The translations under genes were made by a program, and so were the position numbers. Below are positions 60,309 through 64,000 of a stretch of 64,000 nucleotides of DNA, piece by piece. The DNA is from Paraburkholderia aspalathi. GTDB taxonomy: Bacteria; Pseudomonadota; Gammaproteobacteria; Burkholderiales; Burkholderiaceae. The notes under the pieces were generated by a model. That model saw only the letters and a program-made list of their open reading frames with translations, made no database searches and was not told the DNA's origin. The stretch spans positions 248,001-312,000 of the forward strand of contig NZ_FPBH01000003.1 of NCBI RefSeq assembly GCF_900116445.1, given 5' to 3'. Positions within the stretch are counted from its first letter, which is position 1. Each line of letters begins with the position of its first letter.

Positions 60309-61706
60309 ATGAACCTCATGATGTTCAGCCATATCCGGTCCTGCCTGCTCCGTTTCGCCATGGGAGCGGGTCTTGCCGGCACATGCACCCTCCTCGGCGC
60401 GCAGACCCAACTAAACAGCAACGGCGTCGATGTGTCGGGAAACGTCATTGGCGATGACGTGCTCTATCACGTGGGCGGCGGACGCGCGGTCTCGATGAGC
60501 AGCGCGGGCAACATGCAGAGCCTCGGCGTGGGTTTCGGCTGGAACAACAATCTCATCTGCGGCAACATGAGTCTGACGACGACGCTGCAGAACCAGCTCA
60601 ACGGCGTCACCAACGGCTTCCAGTCGATCATGTCGACCGTGATCCAGAACGCCACGGGAGCGGTCGCCTCGTTGCCGGCGCTGATCATCCAGCGCGCCGA
60701 TCCTGGTCTCTACAACCTGCTCACCAACGGCATCCTGCAGGCGCGGCTCGATTTCGACCGCTCCAAGATGACCTGTCGCGCGATCGCCAACCGGATGGCC
60801 GACATGGCCGGCGGCCAGATGAGCTGGGACCAGCTCGCCGAAGGCATGGAACTGAAGCAGGCGGTCGCCAGCACGGACGCCGTGTCGGCGATCACCCAGG
60901 CCGAATCGAGCCACGGTAATCATGGGGTGCCCTGGGTCGGTGGCGGTAATGCGGGTGGCTCTGGCCAGAGTCCGATCAAGATGGTCAGCGATGTCACCAA
61001 GGCCGGCTACAACCTGCTCAATGGCCGTGGCGTGACCGAGACGTCATCGATCGACAGCGGAAGTTGCAACGGCAGTCTTACCTGCCAGACGTGGAGCTCG
61101 CCGCAGGCCGCCTCGGACTTCGCCACGCGCGTGCTGGGCGAGCGCGTGGCACAGACCTGCGAGGACTGCACAAAAACGCAGACCACGCCCGGCGTCGGAC
61201 TGACACCGCTGATCGACGACGAATACAAGACCAAGCTGCAGGCGTTGAAGGATCTCATCAGCGGCGCAAAGCCGACCACACCCGCCAATCTTGATGCGGC
61301 CGGCAGCGATGCGCTGCCAGTGACGCGCGGTGTGATCGAGGCGCTGCGCGACGAACCGGACCAGGACGTGCTGGGGCAACGCCTCGCCTCGGAAGCGGCC
61401 CTGTCGAGCGTGCTTGAAAAAGCCCTCCTGCTTCAGCGCACCTTGCTGACCGGCAAGAACGAACCGAACGTGGCGGCCAACCAACTCGCCCAGCAGGCGG
61501 TCGACCAGGAGAACGGCACGCTGGAACAGGAGATCAACAACCTCAAGACCGAGCTCGAACTGCGGCGCGAACTCGCCGGGAATTCGCCGGCCACGATCAT
61601 CGAGCGCAACACGGCACGAAGCGCCGGCTCGCGGGGCATCTACCAGGGCGACACGCTGCGCGATCGTCTCGATACGATCCAGAAGCCGAAGGGCGGGACG
61701 CCATGA
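60309..61706 (+). CDS. TIGR03755 family ICE protein
   Basis: 465 residues. Signal peptide, then GNVIGDDVLYHVGGGRAVSM and GFGWNNNLICGNMSLTTTLQNQL, diagnostic of TIGR03755; cysteines in CNGSLTCQTW and CEDCTKTQ. The C-terminal part is helical (KALLLQRTLL..., LEQEINNLKTELELRREL). Has the position of TraH-type pilus assembly proteins. GGGAT before the ATG is a weak ribosome site. Confidence 0.87.
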   Translation: MNLMMFSHIRSCLLRFAMGAGLAGTCTLLGAQTQLNSNGVDVSGNVIGDDVLYHVGGGRAVSMSSAGNMQSLGVGFGWNNNLICGNMSLTTTLQNQLNGVTNGFQSIMSTVIQNATGAVASLPALIIQRADPGLYNLLTNGILQARLDFDRSKMTCRAIANRMADMAGGQMSWDQLAEGMELKQAVASTDAVSAITQAESSHGNHGVPWVGGGNAGGSGQSPIKMVSDVTKAGYNLLNGRGVTETSSIDSGSCNGSLTCQTWSSPQAASDFATRVLGERVAQTCEDCTKTQTTPGVGLTPLIDDEYKTKLQALKDLISGAKPTTPANLDAAGSDALPVTRGVIEALRDEPDQDVLGQRLASEAALSSVLEKALLLQRTLLTGKNEPNVAANQLAQQAVDQENGTLEQEINNLKTELELRRELAGNSPATIIERNTARSAGSRGIYQGDTLRDRLDTIQKPKGGTP

Positions 61707-62056
61707 CCAGGGGCGCGTGGCTGCGGTGGGCATCGCGGTTCAACCGGTACACGGTGCGCGGCCTGCTCTGGATCGCCGCGATTGTGGGCGTCGCCGCGGG
61801 CGTGAACGTCCTCGGCATCGGCCTTGTCGGTGATGTGCGGGGCTGGAGCCAGTGGCTGCAGGCGCACGCCGGAGCCTTCCGGGTGTGGCGACTCTGCCTG
61901 TATGCCGGCACCGCGTATGCCTGGTATCGAATGCATCGCCGGCTGCGGCATCGGGAGCCTTCGCCGGAAACCCGTCGGCGACTCATTCGGATTGAACTGG
62001 CTGCCGTGCTGGCGCTCGTCGTCATGGAAAGCAGCGCCCTGCTTCGGCAAGGCTGA
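61703..62056 (+). CDS. Small ICE membrane protein
   Basis: 117 residues, three membrane segments (LLWIAAIVGVAAGVNVLGIG, VWRLCLYAGTAYAWY and LAAVLALVVMESSALL). The gene lies between TIGR03755 and TraG-N in every ICE of this class that I know of, but has no named function. Overlaps the previous stop by ATGA. Confidence 0.8.
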   Translation: MTRGAWLRWASRFNRYTVRGLLWIAAIVGVAAGVNVLGIGLVGDVRGWSQWLQAHAGAFRVWRLCLYAGTAYAWYRMHRRLRHREPSPETRRRLIRIELAAVLALVVMESSALLRQG

Positions 62057-62070
62057 CCGGGATCTACATC

Positions 62071-63576
62071 ATGACGCTCTACACCACGGATTATCTGGAG
62101 TACTACCTGACGCTGGTCGGGTGGGTCGTCAACAACGGCATCTGGAATGTACTGGTGGCGAGCGGCGTGTTCGCGCTGCCCTTTCTCGCAATCGTTCTGC
62201 AGGAGTGGCTGCGCGCCCGGGCCGAGGGCGCCGACGAAGGCAACAAGGGTGTGCTTTCGTCGATGCGTATCGAGAACCGCGTCTTTGTCGCGATCGTCGT
62301 GATCATGTTCGCCGGCATTCCTTACATTCCGATGAACCTCTCGACGATCCAGTTCGACCAGACGCGCTCCGTGCAGTGTCAGGTCAATGCGCCGGCCCCG
62401 GCCGACACGAGCTGGGCGACGTCATTCACGACGCTTAACAACCAGAGCGCCCAGGTGCCGGTCTGGTGGTTTTTTGTGCATGCGATCTCGAAGGCCATCA
62501 CGGGCGCCGCGGTCGCGGCGATTCCGTGCGGGACCGACCTGCGGCAGATCCGGATGGATATCGACAGTACGCGCATCGCCGATCCGGTCCTGGCACAGGA
62601 AGTGGCCGACTTCACGCACGACTGCTACGGACCCTCGCGCGCAAAGCTCTTCATGAACCGGCCCACCCTCTCCGAGGATCAGACCAACGACGTGAACTGG
62701 ATCGGCTCCAGCTATTTTCTGAACAGCGCCGGCTTCTACAACACCTACCATTCGAGCACACCACGTGCCGCCTGGCCCTATGACACTACACGCGATGCGG
62801 GACTGGCTCAGGTGCCCAACGGCGGCGGCTATCCAACCTGCAATCAATGGTGGGCCGATGGGGACACCGGACTGAGGTCGCGACTGCTGGCGCAGGTCAG
62901 TCCTGACCTGCTCAGCCGGATCGGCAAATGGGCCGGCTTCCTGTCGCCGACCCAGGTCGACGATGCGGTGATTCGCGACATTGTCGCGCCCCAGCAGCAG
63001 ACGATGAACCAGGGGCAGGTCTATACCGACTATGGCGGCCAGGTCGACCGGACGTTCTTCAACGACACCAACCGGATGACCTCCGACCTTGGCCTCACCG
63101 TTGGATCGATGGGCTTCTTCCCGGCGATGGACGTAGTGCGCCAGGCGCTGCCGATGGTGCTTTCGTTCCTGAAAAGTGCGCTGGTGATCTGTATTCCGCT
63201 CGTGCTGTTGATCGGCACGTACGATCTCAAGGCGGTGGTCACGGTGAGCTGCGTCGAATTCGCGCTGTTCTTTGTCGAGTTCTGGTTCCAGCTCGCGCGC
63301 TGGATCGACAGCACGATCCTCGACGCGCTCTACGGCAGCGGTTCACCGCATCAGAACTTCAATCTGATGATGGGGCTCAACAATGGCTTCGGCGACATGC
63401 TGCTGAACTTTGTCATGGCGGCGATGTTCATCGTGTTGCCAGGATTCTGGGTCGCTGCGCTTGGTTGGGTTGGCGTGCGTGCCGGAAATCTGGTTCAGAT
63501 GTTCACGGCAGGAGTTGACGGTGCGAAATCAGCAGGCGGCAAAGGTGGTGACGTAGCGATGAAAGCGTTGAAGTAG
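62071..63576 (+). CDS. traG: TraG N-terminal domain protein
   Basis: 501 residues. TraG-N family: YTTDYLEYYLTLVGWVVNNGIWNVL, then MRIENRVFVAIVVIMFAGIPYIPM; several membrane segments at both ends and a periplasmic middle (~110-360). In F-like systems TraG acts in pilus assembly and mating-pair stabilisation; the ICE version is shorter, as here. Last plus-strand gene of the T4SS. Confidence 0.88.
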   Translation: MTLYTTDYLEYYLTLVGWVVNNGIWNVLVASGVFALPFLAIVLQEWLRARAEGADEGNKGVLSSMRIENRVFVAIVVIMFAGIPYIPMNLSTIQFDQTRSVQCQVNAPAPADTSWATSFTTLNNQSAQVPVWWFFVHAISKAITGAAVAAIPCGTDLRQIRMDIDSTRIADPVLAQEVADFTHDCYGPSRAKLFMNRPTLSEDQTNDVNWIGSSYFLNSAGFYNTYHSSTPRAAWPYDTTRDAGLAQVPNGGGYPTCNQWWADGDTGLRSRLLAQVSPDLLSRIGKWAGFLSPTQVDDAVIRDIVAPQQQTMNQGQVYTDYGGQVDRTFFNDTNRMTSDLGLTVGSMGFFPAMDVVRQALPMVLSFLKSALVICIPLVLLIGTYDLKAVVTVSCVEFALFFVEFWFQLARWIDSTILDALYGSGSPHQNFNLMMGLNNGFGDMLLNFVMAAMFIVLPGFWVAALGWVGVRAGNLVQMFTAGVDGAKSAGGKGGDVAMKALK

Positions 63577-63581
63577 TGGTG

Positions 63582-63947
63582 CTATTCGTCGTCTGCGCTG
63601 CCGCCATCGATGCGCACTTCGCCTCGATAGAGACCAAACCCATCCCACCCGCTTCGCCATTCAGCCTTATCGTCGTGGTCATGGTCCCAGTCAGTGTTGC
63701 GTGCTGCCCAGGCCGCCACGATTGCAAACACGACAAGCAATGCCAGCCAGAACGCCGCATAGAACAGCACACCGAGCACAACCAGTTTGACCAGCCACAG
63801 CATGGTGCTGGCGAAGCGGGCGGGCACACCGTGCGCCATGAGCGTGCGGGTGAGTTGCTGATCCCGACGGGCAGCCCAGCGCCACACACGACCTGCTCCC
63901 CGGCCCAGCCGGTGTGCCCATGGCTCGTTGTGCGTTTCGGTGATCAT
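63582..63947 (-). CDS. DUF3742 family ICE protein
   Basis: 121 residues. HRLGRGAGRVWRWAARRDQQLTRTL start, one or two membrane segments (LVKLVVLGVLFYAAFWLALLVVFAIVAAW), then an acidic Asp/His tail (DWDHDHDDKAEW). This matches DUF3742, found just after TraG-N in GI-type ICEs and usually followed by the relaxase gene. It is convergent with traG, 5 nt apart. The last ~50 nt of the window show no complete gene. Confidence 0.85.
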   Translation of the reverse strand: MITETHNEPWAHRLGRGAGRVWRWAARRDQQLTRTLMAHGVPARFASTMLWLVKLVVLGVLFYAAFWLALLVVFAIVAAWAARNTDWDHDHDDKAEWRSGWDGFGLYRGEVRIDGGSADDE

Positions 63948-64000
63948 CGGTGCACCTCGGATTCCGCTGCTCCAGTCACGGCCCGCTTGTCGGAGGGCCT

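Overview
The window is the inside of an integrative and conjugative element (ICE) of the PFGI-1/SPI-7/clc type, whose conjugation apparatus is the genomic-island (GI) type IV secretion system. It is GC-rich and tightly packed, with many ATGA stop/start overlaps. The cargo includes a porin of the kind typical of Burkholderiales, so a Burkholderiaceae-like betaproteobacterial host is the best guess. No integrase, attachment site, relaxase or parA/repA-type gene lies inside, so both ends of the element are outside the window.

Layout. (1) 31-7170, plus strand: ICE maintenance/processing module with DUF3577, DUF3275, several ICE-only hypotheticals, a DUF6094 NPPY methylase-like protein, two paralogous 'GDWGD' proteins and a zinc-ribbon SNF2-like helicase. 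Almost every spacer here holds a GC-rich hairpin before the next ribosome binding site. A strong terminator closes the module at 7187-7214. (2) 7260-10386, minus strand: first cargo slot, with a three-gene ABC-3C conflict system (REase-like effector, middle component, DUF2326 ATPase) behind a short orphan RelB/DinJ-like antitoxin. (3) 10544-13090: the T4SS begins (PilL, a membrane-anchored coiled-coil protein, TIGR03759, lytic transglycosylase). (4) 13091-34183: second and largest cargo slot, about 21 kb. It holds a frameshifted IS1182-family element, a giant sacsin-like GHKL ATPase fused to a DUF3883 nuclease-like domain, an AT-rich zinc-ribbon membrane protein, and a complete opine-type uptake and oxidation cluster (LysR regulator, PotABCD-like transporter, 2Fe-2S + two FAD oxidase subunits, porin, ornithine cyclodeaminase/SbnB-family enzyme). 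(5) 34184-37639: T4SS continues (TIGR03765, TraD coupling protein, TIGR03747). (6) 37640-46666: third cargo slot, with a minus-strand island of Ser/Thr kinase, 1425-residue NTPase with a C-terminal nuclease motif, STAND-Mrr nuclease and PIN protein. A decayed copy of the TIGR03747 3' end at 38961-39038 marks how it was assembled. (7) 46667-63576: the rest of the T4SS (RAQPRD, TIGR03758, 03745, 03750, 03746, 03749, 03752, lipoprotein 03751, TraC/VirB4, then TIGR03757, 03756, 03755, TraG-N), with a PAPS-reductase-like protein and a DsbA-like protein in line. Between the halves sit a triple-repeat cysteine protein and a degenerate MASE1 sensor on the minus strand. DUF3742 (63582-63947) ends the module.

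The conjugation genes should move the element. The cargo would pay for its upkeep by phage/plasmid defence (ABC-3C, GHKL-DUF3883 protein, kinase/NTPase/nuclease island) and by use of an amino-acid-conjugate nutrient, possibly a plant opine. The best candidate for an undescribed system is the kinase-NTPase-STAND/Mrr-PIN island at 37686-46295.
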